This document shows positions 37,257 to 47,775 of a stretch of 64,000 nt of DNA, piece after piece (the first letter of the stretch is position 1; every line of letters starts with the position of its first letter). Below the pieces are notes generated by a model, which saw only the letters and a list, made by a program, of their open reading frames with translations, ran no database searches and had not been told where the DNA came from. The position numbers and the translations under genes were made by a program. The stretch is from Rhizoclosmatium globosum. Lineage: Eukaryota > Chytridiomycota > Chytridiomycetes > Chytridiales > Chytriomycetaceae. The stretch covers positions 62,001 to 126,000 of the forward strand of contig MCGO01000015.1 of the NCBI GenBank assembly GCA_002104985.1, given 5' to 3'.

Positions 37257-39983
37257 CTATATGAGGTCTCTCTCTTTCTCTATGTAAACTAAATAGTCTG
37301 ATACTTGTTCTTGGGTCCACGGATAGGGAACACAATGAGGTTTGACAAAAAAGCCCAATGCAAGAGACATGCAAATCGTCAACATTTGGAATGTGAAGTT
37401 TACACCTAGAATGAAACGTTAGAGAAGCTTTCGGAAGTTGGAGAGATTCTAACCATCAACCACAGAGGTATTGGGGGATGATGAGTTTCCCGCAGGTAAA
37501 ACTGCCGTACCACCAAAGAATCCCAGAGTTGACTTGACACTTAACGATCCAGGCACTTGAATCAGAATCCCAGAAAGAATAGGCGCAATCGCAACGTCAT
37601 TCGTGATTCGTGCATCTAAAACAACAAACATAAGTTACTTTCAAATTGAAGGACATGAACGAAACTCACAAATATTTCCAGTCAATCCAATTGTAAATCC
37701 TGCAATCGCAGTAATCGCTGTCGGAGTAGCTGCAAGCTGTTGAACGTAGTTCAAAGCCGTACTAACCCCGTACCCAAGGCCGGACGAAAGGACCATGATT
37801 GGCCATTGGTGTTTATTCGCTTGGAATAGTAAATTGATTGACATGGACATTGGTACAAAGAATAGAAGGGACCATAGAGGACTTGTTGGGTCTAATTTTG
37901 GAGGAGCTGGGTATGGATCTTTATGACAGAGACGAAACTCGTTAGTTGAAATAGGTACATTTCGAATTATACTAACTCGAATCCCACAAGACTAAAGCAG
38001 AACCAATTGTCATTCCGAAACCCAACAGCATTGCAATGAAAAGGGCCCAAAGATGCGCACTGTGCCGGAAACCATATTACGCGTTGATAATTCAATAATT
38101 GCTGTAGATAAGTGTAAGCATTAATAAAGCGATAGGAATCTGTTGTTGTTACCAATTGTTAACGAGAGACCAGGAAGAAAAACGGCCAGGGACGAAGCGT
38201 CACTTTAACGTAATCAAATTGAATTCCATTCTTGTGCAAGAATCCCTGAAGTGCACGTGAAATGAAAGTGGCGACAAGACTGCACAGTTAATTTAGTACA
38301 TCAGCGTACAAGTCGAGAAACAACCACCAACCTTCCAACAAACTCCAGCAAGAAACTAAATGTCATGTGCTTCCCAGCAAGCGACGTCAACACACCAATC
38401 AACAGCCCCAAAAACCCAGCAATAACACTCTCCAACCACGAGATCTGAAACAAGAGCAACGAGATACAAAACGACGACACCGGATACGTCAACAAAATCA
38501 CCCAATCAGGATACCCCTTCGCAACCCACCCCTCCAACAAATCAATCGCATCATCAATCGAAATCAGTTTCTCCGTCAACGTCTGACAGAGTGCGTTCAC
38601 TTGCGCGAGTTTCGCCATATGGATCCCGCCGGGAGCTTTTATAAAGTGTGTGTGTTGGCGGTGGTCTTCGCCGCCGAATGAGATCATGATTAGGCCGGGG
38701 AAGAGGATGAAGTCGGCTTGGACGGACATGGATTGTGCGACTTGGGTCATGTGGTGTTCGATTCTGTGGGAGGGGGCGCCGTAGGTTTGGAAATCGCGGG
38801 CTAGTTTTATGAGGAAGTTTCGTTTGATGTTCTGGAGGAGGGGTTGGATTCAGAAAATGGAATGATGGAAGGAGAGGGGTTACCTCGTTGTCTATTGCAG
38901 TGTCCGCTGGATGATGTGGTGGGGCTTCGCTATCTAAAACAGATTCGCTTGCACTTTTCGAGAGACTGAGTTGGATGTGTCGTTTCCGTTCGATGAACGA
39001 AACACTTGTCCGATTTGTGATCCTACGGCTGCTTTCACGTCGAACTGAGTCCACCTCGTCTGCATCTTTAAGAGGAATAGAGTCTGCTCCTGAAATTTCG
39101 TCCTGGTCTTCACTGCCTCCCACTGTAATTGCCGGAGTCGCATTCACCGAAGGTGCACCAGCGGCACCAGAACTGAAGGCCGTCACTGCCGCCCAAGTTG
39201 AGATTCCCTTCTTTCTCATGAGTTTGGCTACATCTTCTGGGCCATGGATTTCTTCTGGATTTTGAAGTTGCAGAATTTCAGCTGTATCAGAAAACATTTG
39301 GGCTTCTTCTGTAAAGAATTTCGGAGCAGATGGTACGCGTTTAAGGTGGTTCTCTCTATCTGCAGGTTGATGAGAAGTAGTTGAGGAATGATGTGCAGAC
39401 CAATCTCGAGGGTCGTGTTTTGGTTTGTGCAGTTGTGGCAAGTGATAACTTCCTCTTATTGGTTCTTTTATGGAGGTAGTTCCTGATGAATGAGGGTGAA
39501 TTGAGGAGGTAGCCAGAGTTGAGTCAGAATAAGTTCTTTTCATTTCGATGCCATGTTCTGTAAAGCTCAACGGCCGTTTCTTTAACGAAGAAGGAACAGC
39601 TGAAGCAACGTCTTTTGAGGCTGATTGATTTGCATCAGCTTGATCCAGTTCGTTCGTGTTTGAGGATGTTTAGTGAACCAGCCCGAGAGAAAGCCGCCCG
39701 AGCTCAGTGCCGCAACCGCCAATTCATTTGTATTTGAGTGTGAGAGATGTTGCGTTGGAGGATGTATTTGGAGGGTGTTCGTTGTTTGGTTGATTAGATT
39801 GGATTGGTTGGCGTGAGCGAGTGAGTCATTTGGCTGTTCGGTGTTCGATTCGTCTACTTTGACAACTTGTTCATGATCTTGTTCTTGGTCGTCGTTGGCA
39901 TCGGTGAAGGAAAAGAGCGCCCGTCCTCGAGTCGGCGGTGAAGACGACGAAGACGGTGGCGTTGTTGAAGGCGGTGGCGGCAT
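37257..39983 (-). CDS. ThrE-family (DUF1212/PRM10-like) membrane transporter
   Basis: Seven exons (38884-39983, 38332-38831, 38153-38279, 37977-38101, 37670-37918, 37454-37615 and 37257-37405; introns 48-58 nt) plus three implied missing bases give 805 codons. The N-terminal 370 residues are disordered, Ser/Pro/His-rich. The ThrE domain then starts FLIKLARDFQTYGAPSHRIE and continues ILFPGLIMISFG, the APGGIHMAKL motif and IDDAIDLLEGW. About ten helices follow, including AVFLPGLSLTIGAIIELSTR, MLLGFGMTIGSALVLWDS, and the second-module motifs PIMVLSSGLGYGV and LGFFGGTAVLPAG. Bacterial ThrE exports threonine and serine; the fungal group includes yeast PRM10 and has no settled substrate. The domain call is strong. 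Confidence 0.88.
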
Positions 39984-40120
39984 TTTTGGAAATTGATTTG
40001 GGAAACAGCGAAGCAAAACATTATTAAGAATGTAATCTGATCTCTGCTTTTATTTAATAAGAGAACAGGTTTGATTGCTTGGTTGGTAGTACTTGGTACA
40101 AGAACGAGAAGCTGTCAAGA

Positions 40121-41484
40121 ATGTTGCCGCGAACCAACCATGGCCACCACAACTCACACAATCACGGCACTAGTCACACTCCCGCTCTCTGCATCCGCCT
40201 GATTGCGGCTCTCTCTGTCTGCCTGGTCATGTTCCTCCTTCTTCAACTACTTAACAAGATTGCTGCCATACCTACACATTGAATCCGAACTGCCCTTCAA
40301 CCTCAAGTAGCTCTTCTTTTAATCACCATGTAACTACCAATAAACAAGCATCCACACCAACTTCCAAACTTCCAAGCACCGCCAATGACCCCTCAAAAGA
40401 ACCTCATATGAATCAACCTCCCTCATCACAAACATTCACTCACCTTCGCACCGCCTCATACATCCAACAGTCTCAACTTCGTTCCCAATTATCTCTCGCC
40501 GCAATCCCAGTCCGACAATCAACACCCTCCCCTCCTCTCAGACGTTCCCCACCACCTCGAGCTCCCTCCACCACCACTGTCCCCACAGATTTCGAATTCG
40601 AATACATTTACGTACACTCTGAAGACTGTCAATGTGGATGGGGTGTCGGCACACTCGTTCCTGAAACAACGGCCAACAACACAGTCTGTCACTTTCCACA
40701 CCCAGACCTCACATGTCCCCTCTGTTTCAGCGTGTTTCGTCGAATCAGACAAACAAAATGCTGTAAGAAGGTTGTTTGTGTCGCGTGTATCCATCGTTGG
40801 ACGTGTCACTCGATTCCACCGCGTTCGGCGGTGTTGCACAATAGCAGGAGTATGGGGTCGTGTCCTTTTTGTCGATCGAGTATGGTGTCGGAACAGGTGT
40901 TGGAGCCGTTGTTGGATGTTCAACGCGATCTAGATTCGTTGTTGGTGGCCTGTCCGTTTGGGTTGGATTCTTCTGCTACAGAAAGTTGTTGTGGGTGGAT
41001 TGGGTCTCGTGGGTCGTTGCGTGAGCATTTGAAGACAGAGTGTCAAGGTGTAAGAGTTCATTTCAAGCAGGATGCGCAGGTGGATCAGATTCTTGCGTAT
41101 ATGGAGCCTGGGGAAACTGTGGATACTTGCATGCACCCGTTCTGCATTCGACTCAGAGAACGGTCTTTGATGATGCAGCAACAACAGCAGGCATTGGGGA
41201 TGAATGGATTGTACTTGCATCCTGCAGCAAACAATCAAGTTGTAGTACGGAGACCAATTCAAGGTATTCCCTTGTTCTTGGCCCATTTGCTTCAAGACTG
41301 GGGTGTTCCTATGGGCCCATTTGTTGCGCGTATGGATATCCAAATGGATGTTCCAGAGTTCATGGACTTTGAGAGACCTCCTGTTGGTGTTCGTTATGTT
41401 CGGGCCATACTTTTGAATCTTGCCCTGTTTGCAACCTATCTCATGGTACTCATGTTGTTCTGGAAAGTGTTGACGGAGTTATAA
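40121..41484 (+). CDS. Membrane-bound RING/TRAF-like zinc-finger protein
   Basis: A RING finger with CPLC, KCCKKVVCVACIHRW and SCPFC lies around residues 210-265. It is followed by a TRAF-type or SIAH-like second Cys/His cluster (VACPFG...CCGWIGSRGSLREHLKTEC), the usual arrangement in E3 ubiquitin ligases of the TRAF class. The C-terminus has one helix (AILLNLALFATYLMVLMLFW). An N-terminal helix (IRLIAALSVCLVMFLLLQLL) is in a frame that joins the main frame if one base is missing near 40278, which gives 455 codons. Without it translation would begin at 40408. A Ser/Thr/Pro linker precedes the RING. Likely a membrane-anchored ubiquitin ligase; the target is unknown. No introns. Confidence 0.78.
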
Positions 41485-41655
41485 ACACATGGTATCAAGA
41501 TTTTTTTGGCATTCATAACCAATATAATCAGTGACGTCAAATAATGATTAAATTGTTTATTCAATACCTTACAAGCTAATGAGAGTAATTGCAAAAAAGA
41601 ATATTACAGGAAAATGCACAACCAACATCAAATGCAAGATCAAGATCAACGAATC

Positions 41656-42048
41656 TCATCTTCTTGCAAACTCTTCCTGCTTCTTTCGCTCAAACTTGAC
41701 ATACAAGACACCGTCCTCCATAGTCGCGTCAATCTCCCCCTCAACATTCACATCCTCAGGCAACACCACAGTTCTCGAAAAGTCTCCAGAGGTACGTTCC
41801 TGGAAATGGAAGTTCTCATACTTGTCCTCAGCTTTGGATCCACTCAACGTCAACAGGTTGTCCTTGATTCCAAGTGTCACATCTTGCTTCTTGATTCCAG
41901 GAAGGTCGGCAATGAGGATGTACCCGGTCTCGGTTTCAGCGAAATCGAGGCGAGGTGCGAATGTGGAGGTTGTGGGAGTTCCTTTGGCTGCGGTGGTGAG
42001 AACGCGTTGGAGGTCTTGAAGGCTTGGCTCGCGGATTACGAATCTCAT
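41656..42048 (-). CDS. Small heat-shock protein (Hsp20/alpha-crystallin)
   Basis: A 130-residue single-exon gene. The alpha-crystallin domain spans about residues 30-125: PRLDFAETETGYILIADLPG, then VTLGIKDNLLTLSGSK, FHFQERTSGDFSRTVVLPE and the end motif DGVLYVKF. It acts as an ATP-independent chaperone that binds unfolding proteins. Both the N-terminal arm and C-terminal extension are short and no I-x-I motif is visible, so large oligomers are less certain. The frame is intact. A run of T and GTT-rich sequence lies immediately upstream of the start codon. Confidence 0.95.
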   Translation of the reverse strand: MRFVIREPSLQDLQRVLTTAAKGTPTTSTFAPRLDFAETETGYILIADLPGIKKQDVTLGIKDNLLTLSGSKAEDKYENFHFQERTSGDFSRTVVLPEDVNVEGEIDATMEDGVLYVKFERKKQEEFARR

Positions 42049-42315
42049 TTTTTCTTGTTGTTGTTCTTTGCTTTTTGGTTTTGATTGTTTCTGAGGTTGG
42101 GTATGGTGGAGAAGGTGCGGTTTATATGACTTTCTGGTGTGGTCATGGAAAGTTCGAGGTGATTCGGCTTGGTTCTGTTTCGTTCTCCCCCATTTGAATC
42201 ATTTGCAATTGGGGAAATCAAATGCAGGATGCAGATATGAAATACCTGAATTAGAGAAGTGTTTCCTTCACAGTATGGTTTTGCTGTAAGGTTGGTGGAG
42301 TAAATTGCAGGTGAA

Positions 42316-43604
42316 ATGGCAACCTGTTCCCTGTGCAGTGGCGTCACCACCCCATTGACCGAATCGATGGTCTTCTGCAAAACATGCGCAGAAGCAATCG
42401 CAGAATGCTCAGTGTGCTGAAAGAAGCCTCGTGTCCGCGTCGGAGCTAGAACCACCTGTACCTTGCCAATTGAAGTCCAAGTCGAGGTCAGACACTCCTT
42501 CTTTCTCTCTTCAACATTAAAACTAACATGAACTCCAGACAATCCGAGGCACATTATTCGACTGTCTATCCTCAATTCTCCCTGTCGAGTTGATTGACGC
42601 AATCGTTGGATTTGCATTCGAATGCGATGACTGCGAATCCCCTTTATCCACGCTCGACCCGGCCTATATATGCGATGACTGTTGCAAAGACGCCAGGCTC
42701 TGTAGAAACTGTCAAAAGACGTGTGCCGACTGTCCCGCGGATTCGGCAAAACGGTTGTGCTTTGTATGCGCGGATCAATGCCTTACTGATTATGCTGACG
42801 AAGAGTGTTACAAAGACTTGTGTAAAGGGTGTGGAACAAAGTGTGATTCATGTTTCAAAAAGAGTTGTATGGGGTGTTTGGACGAGAAACTGAAGGCGTG
42901 TCGTAAATGCGAGAAGAGGGTATGCGGGGATTGTTTTAATGAGACTGGTGATTGTTGTGAAGATGAGTTGAGGCTTTGTGATGGCTGTGTATCATATTGT
43001 GATCATTGCGATGCCATCGTGTGTGAAGGATGCAGTGTGCATTGCATGATATGTGCAGAAACTCGGTGTTTAGACGAAGCTCGTATATGCAATGGACCTT
43101 GCGGAAGGGGTGTCTGTAGCTTCGAATGCTCGATAGAAAAGTTTGAGTGGGCACAACATGCTGACCTTCACTGTACTGGATGTAACGCTGAAGTCCAAGA
43201 TTTCTGTAAAGACTGCTTGTTTTCGTGCCCACTGTGTGATATTCTTCTTTGTGAGGAATGTCAGAAACAGATTCACTGTATCAAAGTAATCCATGGAAAT
43301 TGTACTGGTTGTAGCAAGAGTATTGCCGCGTGTTCAAGATGTGCGTTTGACTATGGAGCGAGTGGGGAACGAATGGTTTGCAGTAGTAACTGTGTTGGAT
43401 GTGGTCTGGTGAGTATCGTTGTTTGATGTCCGAAAACTTGCAGAATACATTTAAACACTCTTCAAATAGCCTCCTGGATATCGAAGTGCAAAGAAAACGA
43501 ATGAAAAATCAAGCTGTTCTTGTGGAAAATGTATGATGGCTGATATGATGGTGCGTATTGGAGGAAAGATGATTGAGAGTATGGAAGCTTTGAACAAGGA
43601 ATGA
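42316..43604 (+). CDS. Cysteine-rich CxxC-repeat protein of unknown family
   Basis: Exons 42316-42486, 42539-43408 and 43470-43604 (introns 52 and 61 nt, clean phases) encode about 391 residues. The middle exon alone has about 54 Cys in 277 residues, almost all in CxxC or CxC-type pairs separated by 3-10 residues, with few His. Examples are CDDCCKDARLCRNC, CKGCGTKCDSC, CRKCEKRVCGDC and CDHCDAIVCEGC. No signal peptide or membrane helix is seen, so tandem zinc clusters in the cytosol or nucleus are more likely than disulfides. An in-frame TGA at 42418 (after CSVC) interrupts the first exon; Trp would fit there. If translation starts later, the first exon is not used. Not matched to RING, LIM, B-box or metallothionein spacing. 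Confidence 0.65.
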
Positions 43605-43795
43605 AGCTAGCGAATCGCCTACTGTTCAGCGAATAACTGTGTATAGCTTTCTATCAACATGGAAATAATAATATACCCAAATACATGTCAAATATCTAAC
43701 TTGTTTTAATCTTTTCACATACAAAATGATATCATAAACTACAATGCGATAAAATCCACTGACACGCGCTCAAAAAAACAGATCTTCACAATTCA

Positions 43796-46082
43796 TCAAC
43801 GTGTAGATCCTCCTGAACCACTCGCTCCTGAACTCATTGCGACGAAACCCCAGTCAAGGAACCGATCTGGCAAAGCCCACCGCAACACACTTGTGTCTTG
43901 GCATCCCAACCAACACGGTATCGCGTCTTTGGGAATGGAGACGTCAATCCGTGGACAATGGCGCGACTCACGTGTCTGCAACTTGAGGTCAACGCTGTTC
44001 TCTCAACTGACGGAGTTGCGACACCTAGTTCAGCTGCACGCTGAGCAGCTCCAGATTGAGTAAGAAGAGGTCCAACTGATTGTCCACGGCGACGGGGTTT
44101 AGCAGGGGCGATGTAGTTTGGATCCGTGCTGCGTGAAGGACGGTCACGGTCTTCAGCTGTGGCGCTTGCTTCTGCAACGGTTTCCATCAAGGGGCCATAC
44201 AGCTTTTTAGCAACGCGTGCACGGTCGGTTGCGTCCCAGGTTGGGTGGATTCCAGAGCTGGGGACAACGATGCGTTCAAGTCGTGGGTCTGTGTCGAGGC
44301 ACGGCGAATAGGCTGCATTCGGGGACGGTATCCATCCATGTTTGGAATACCTGCAGATGGAGATGATGCAGCCATTGAAGTCGATGCTCTTTGAATTTGT
44401 GGTGAGAAACAACGGGCTGAGTTGGCGGATTGTATGCGCCACTCAAACTGGACAAACTTCTGCGCTTAGTTGGAAGAGGGATACTTGAGCTTCCAATGGT
44501 GGGACTGGTCGGGGATGCAAGTCCACTTTGGTATGGAAAGACCTGTGGAGAGGAAGGTCTGTTGTTTTCGTCCACGCTTCCAGATCCGCGGCGATTAGTA
44601 ACTTTCTTTTGAGGAGCAACATACGGGATTTCGTCATCTTCTGTGAGAGATGGAAGAGAGGAAGGAGGTGGTGCAGACATTCGAAGGAGGGATCGGGATT
44701 TCGAGCGGGTGACTACTGGGAAAGCAGGGGCTGAATATTCCGCAAATTCCGCAGATTCATAGACAGAGACGTTGTTTCCGAGTTGCAAAGAATGAGAGCC
44801 TGCTTCAGATTCTTTCTTAGGAGCCCATGAAGAGGCATCCAAGCTTCCAGGCTCGATAATAGAAACAGAGATTCCAAATGGATACAATTCAATGCGCAAA
44901 GATTCAGAGACTGCAATGAGAGCCATTTTGCTCGCTGCATAACTTCCGTTGATTGGAGCGGCCGTAACACCGACAGATGAACAAACATTCACAATGCGGC
45001 CTTTTGACTCTCTAAGAAGTGGCAGGAAGCATTGAGTGACAGCCACCGCCCAGCAGTGTTGACTTCATAACATCGCATAATCTCTGCCAATGGTACGACT
45101 TCCAAAGCTCCAGGAGACTCTGTTCCTTCGCAATTGACAATACCAATAAAGAGATCATCAGGGTTGACTGTGGAAGGAGCAGCAGCAGAAGACGATGATC
45201 CGGTCTTCAAATTGCCGAATTCTTCCACCTCTTCATCATAGGTGACAGAATATGAGAGCCGTGAGCGAGCTGGCGACAATGCCCGAACAACAAGAGCCTC
45301 AGCGGCCTCCTTTGCGGCTGTAGTAGTCTTTGCTGATGGACTTCTAATAACCCCTCCGTCATCGCCCAATTGATCAGTGGCAACCCCAATAACACGACAC
45401 ACTTGTTCGTACGCAAGTCGAAGAGACTGTGGATCTGTAACATCCAGGACAATCGGAATCAAATTGCCGCTGCTGCCCGAGGCCTTTGCGTCAGAAACAC
45501 TCTTTGCAGCCAACTTCCGACCATCTGCGGCACTCTTGACACCGGCAAACACAGTGAAGCCCATCGAAACGAGTGTGCGTGCGGCATGGGCTCCCACGCG
45601 GCTGTTCAATTGTTACTGCTTGGGTTCTGTGTCAATCACCCCGAGGCCCCCGTTACAAGCACACACCCCTTCTCATGCACGGTAAACTCCAAGTTGTATC
45701 CAAACACCTTCGAGGCTGTCATTGCAAACCCCGTGTTCACTGTCCACGAGATGTAGTCCGCAACAGCCAGTGGATCCACGAAGCCATCAGGTCCAGCAAG
45801 GGACTGCACACTGGCTCCCAATGTCCGCTGTGAAGAAACTTGCTCATTGTCTGGATTCGTTGTTTGAAGCGGCGTTGGATTGAACGTCTTCATGAAGTTG
45901 GCCCAACTGAAGGACATTGTTGCGGGTCCAAGCAAGTTTTTTGGAATCACATCACCCACTTGGAGCAATCGTTCAAGTAGCTCCACTAGAATGTTCTTGC
46001 TACTGGACGAGACTGCCATCGTCAAGCTCTCTGACAAATGGGATTCAAGGGGAAAGGAAAGTGTTTCAGCTGGTGCAAACAT
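43796..46082 (-). CDS. Short-chain dehydrogenase (RDH/HBDH-like) with large insertions
   Basis: A classical SDR core is visible. The cofactor motif TGASGRVG is created by splicing a 38-nt intron (45602-45639). It is followed by VSMGFTVFAGV, IVLDVTDPQSL, YEVNTAG, the active-site Ser in NVCSSVGV, SYAASK (YxxxK), LRIELYPFGISVSIIEPGS, and the C-terminal PKTRYRVGWDAK with LPDRFLDW, typical of retinol- or hydroxybutyrate-dehydrogenase-like SDRs. Two low-complexity Ser/Ala/Pro insertions, of about 75 and 200 residues, split the core, and an N-terminal region of about 140 residues precedes it, giving some 750 residues. Four one-base gaps are needed in exon 2 (near 45043, 44400, 44250 and 43990). Start at 46082 or the next Met at 46019. 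Substrate unknown. Confidence 0.82.
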
Positions 46083-46846
46083 ATTCCCTTTAATTCAGTC
46101 GCTATTCAACTCATTTTATTGACAAAGATCTTGTGGCGCGATTTAGTAGGGAAGGTAATGCGAAGGAGATAGATTGCTTATTGATGTGGCCATCCATTGA
46201 TGTTTTGTGTTTGACTACGCGTGACATCAATTTAATGACGTCTCTGAGAATATAGGAATATTCGCTCCATGAATAAGATATTCAAAGTGAGTTGGAGGAG
46301 GATTGATGGAGTTGGTTGGTGAGGGTTCACTGACGATTTTTTCCTCACAACTAAACAAAGTGCGTTGTCGCCCATCCCTGTCCCTCACACCCATCGCAGC
46401 CATCATCAACCTCGTCGTAACGCTTCAGTTTATCGTCAGTTCATCAGTTCGTGTGGAGGAGGGAAGATCGGATGGTCGGAAGGAGGTGGGATGGACATGT
46501 TGAATTGGCATGGCTCAACACGCCATCCTGATTAAGACTGTCCAGCCCACACTGCCGGCCACCGAATCAGCGCGAAACTCAGATTCTCTATTTGTGGAGT
46601 GTGTACCGTGGATTGGATACTGTTGGAAGTGATTGTTGGGATAACCGTTGCAACTTGAATGGAGCGAAGTACTGCGGGACAAACCTTTAGGTCAATGCGA
46701 TTCTGGAACTCATCGATTAATCGAAAGCAGTTTAATGCTGTGAATGCGACAAACGCGTGATGATGCTCCTCAACAAAACTCCCTCATCAAACAACTCAAC
46801 CCTATGAAACCATCAAAGGTCCTAACTATTCTTTTCATCAATTAGA
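46083..46846. promoter_or_regulatory. Intergenic region with likely 5'-UTR intron acceptor before uL2
   Basis: About 760 bases hold the divergent promoters of the SDR gene and the ribosomal protein gene. Directly before the uL2 ATG lie a branch-point-like cctaac (46821-46826), a pyrimidine-rich tract and attag (46841-46845). They look like the end of an intron, so the uL2 transcript probably has a 5'-UTR intron ending one base before the start codon. The donor could not be fixed. No other gene seen. Confidence 0.45.
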
Positions 46847-47611
46847 ATGGGTCGTGTTGTTCGTGCTCAAAGAAAGGGTGCCGGTGGTATCTTCAAGGCC
46901 GTCACCAGACTTAGAAAGGCCCCAGCCAAGTTCAGAGCCTTGGACTACGCCGAGCGTCACGGATTCATCCGCGGAATCGTCAAGGACATCATCCACGACC
47001 CAGGAAGAGGTGCTCCTCTTGCCAAGGTTGTCTTCCGTGACCCATACAAGTACAAGCAGAGAGAGGAGACTTTCGTTGCTACTGAGGGTCTCTTCACCGG
47101 ACAGTTCATCTACGCCGGTAAGAAGGCTTCCCTTGCCGTCGGAAACGTTCTCCCAGTTGGAAACATGCCAGAAGGTACTATCATCTGTAACGTTGAGTCC
47201 CGTATCGGTGACCGTGGATCCCTTGCCCGTGTCTCTGGAAACTACGCCACCATTATCGGTCACAACGGTGATGAGGGAACTACCCGTATCAAGCTCCCAT
47301 CTGGTGCCAAGAAGGTTATTGCCTCTACTTGCCGTGCTTCCGTCGGTATCGTTGCCGGAGGAGGTCGTATTGACAAGCCAATGTTGAAGGCCGGTACTGC
47401 TCACCACAAGTACAAGGTCAAGAGAAACACCTGGCCAAAGACTCGTGGTGTTGCCATGAACCCCGTTGATCACCCACACGGAGGAGGTAACCACCAGCAC
47501 ATTGGTCACGCTTCTACCATCTCCAGATACGCTCCAGCTGGTAAGAAGGTCGGTCTTATTGCTGCCAGACGTACCGGTTTCAAGCGTGGATCCAAGATTC
47601 CAAAGGAGTAA
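46847..47611 (+). CDS. RPL2: 60S ribosomal protein L8/L2 (uL2)
   Basis: A complete 254-residue cytosolic uL2, the protein at the base of the peptidyl-transferase centre. It begins [16 protein letters not shown]. The highly conserved [16 protein letters not shown] near residue 205 contains the His that is beta-hydroxylated in many eukaryotes. [11 protein letters not shown] and [12 protein letters not shown] are also present. The frame is intact. Codon choice is strongly biased (AAG, GGT/GGA, GTC/GTT, CGT/AGA, ACC/ACT), unlike neighbouring genes, as expected for high expression. The bias also leaves a long open frame on the opposite strand, which is not a gene. Named RPL2 in yeast and RPL8 in animals. 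Confidence 0.98.
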   Translation: MGRVVRAQRKGAGGIFKAVTRLRKAPAKFRALDYAERHGFIRGIVKDIIHDPGRGAPLAKVVFRDPYKYKQREETFVATEGLFTGQFIYAGKKASLAVGNVLPVGNMPEGTIICNVESRIGDRGSLARVSGNYATIIGHNGDEGTTRIKLPSGAKKVIASTCRASVGIVAGGGRIDKPMLKAGTAHHKYKVKRNTWPKTRGVAMNPVDHPHGGGNHQHIGHASTISRYAPAGKKVGLIAARRTGFKRGSKIPKE

Positions 47612-47775
47612 ATTTAAAGCTACACGTTGTTTCTATATTTACTTGTTTGTGTTTTGGTTGTATTGAAATGGGAGAAGATTATCTCAATTGTCTGAACAAC
47701 AATAAAACTGTTCTCATTACTGATTCCTCGTTGAAAGTGTCATTTTCTATTGTTCGTTTGAGAGTTTACTTAATA

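Noticed and set aside
46838..47509. Long open frame of 223 codons opposite uL2
   Set aside because: It is a shadow of the strongly biased codon use of the ribosomal protein gene; its product is a low-complexity Ser/Thr/Val/Gly string.
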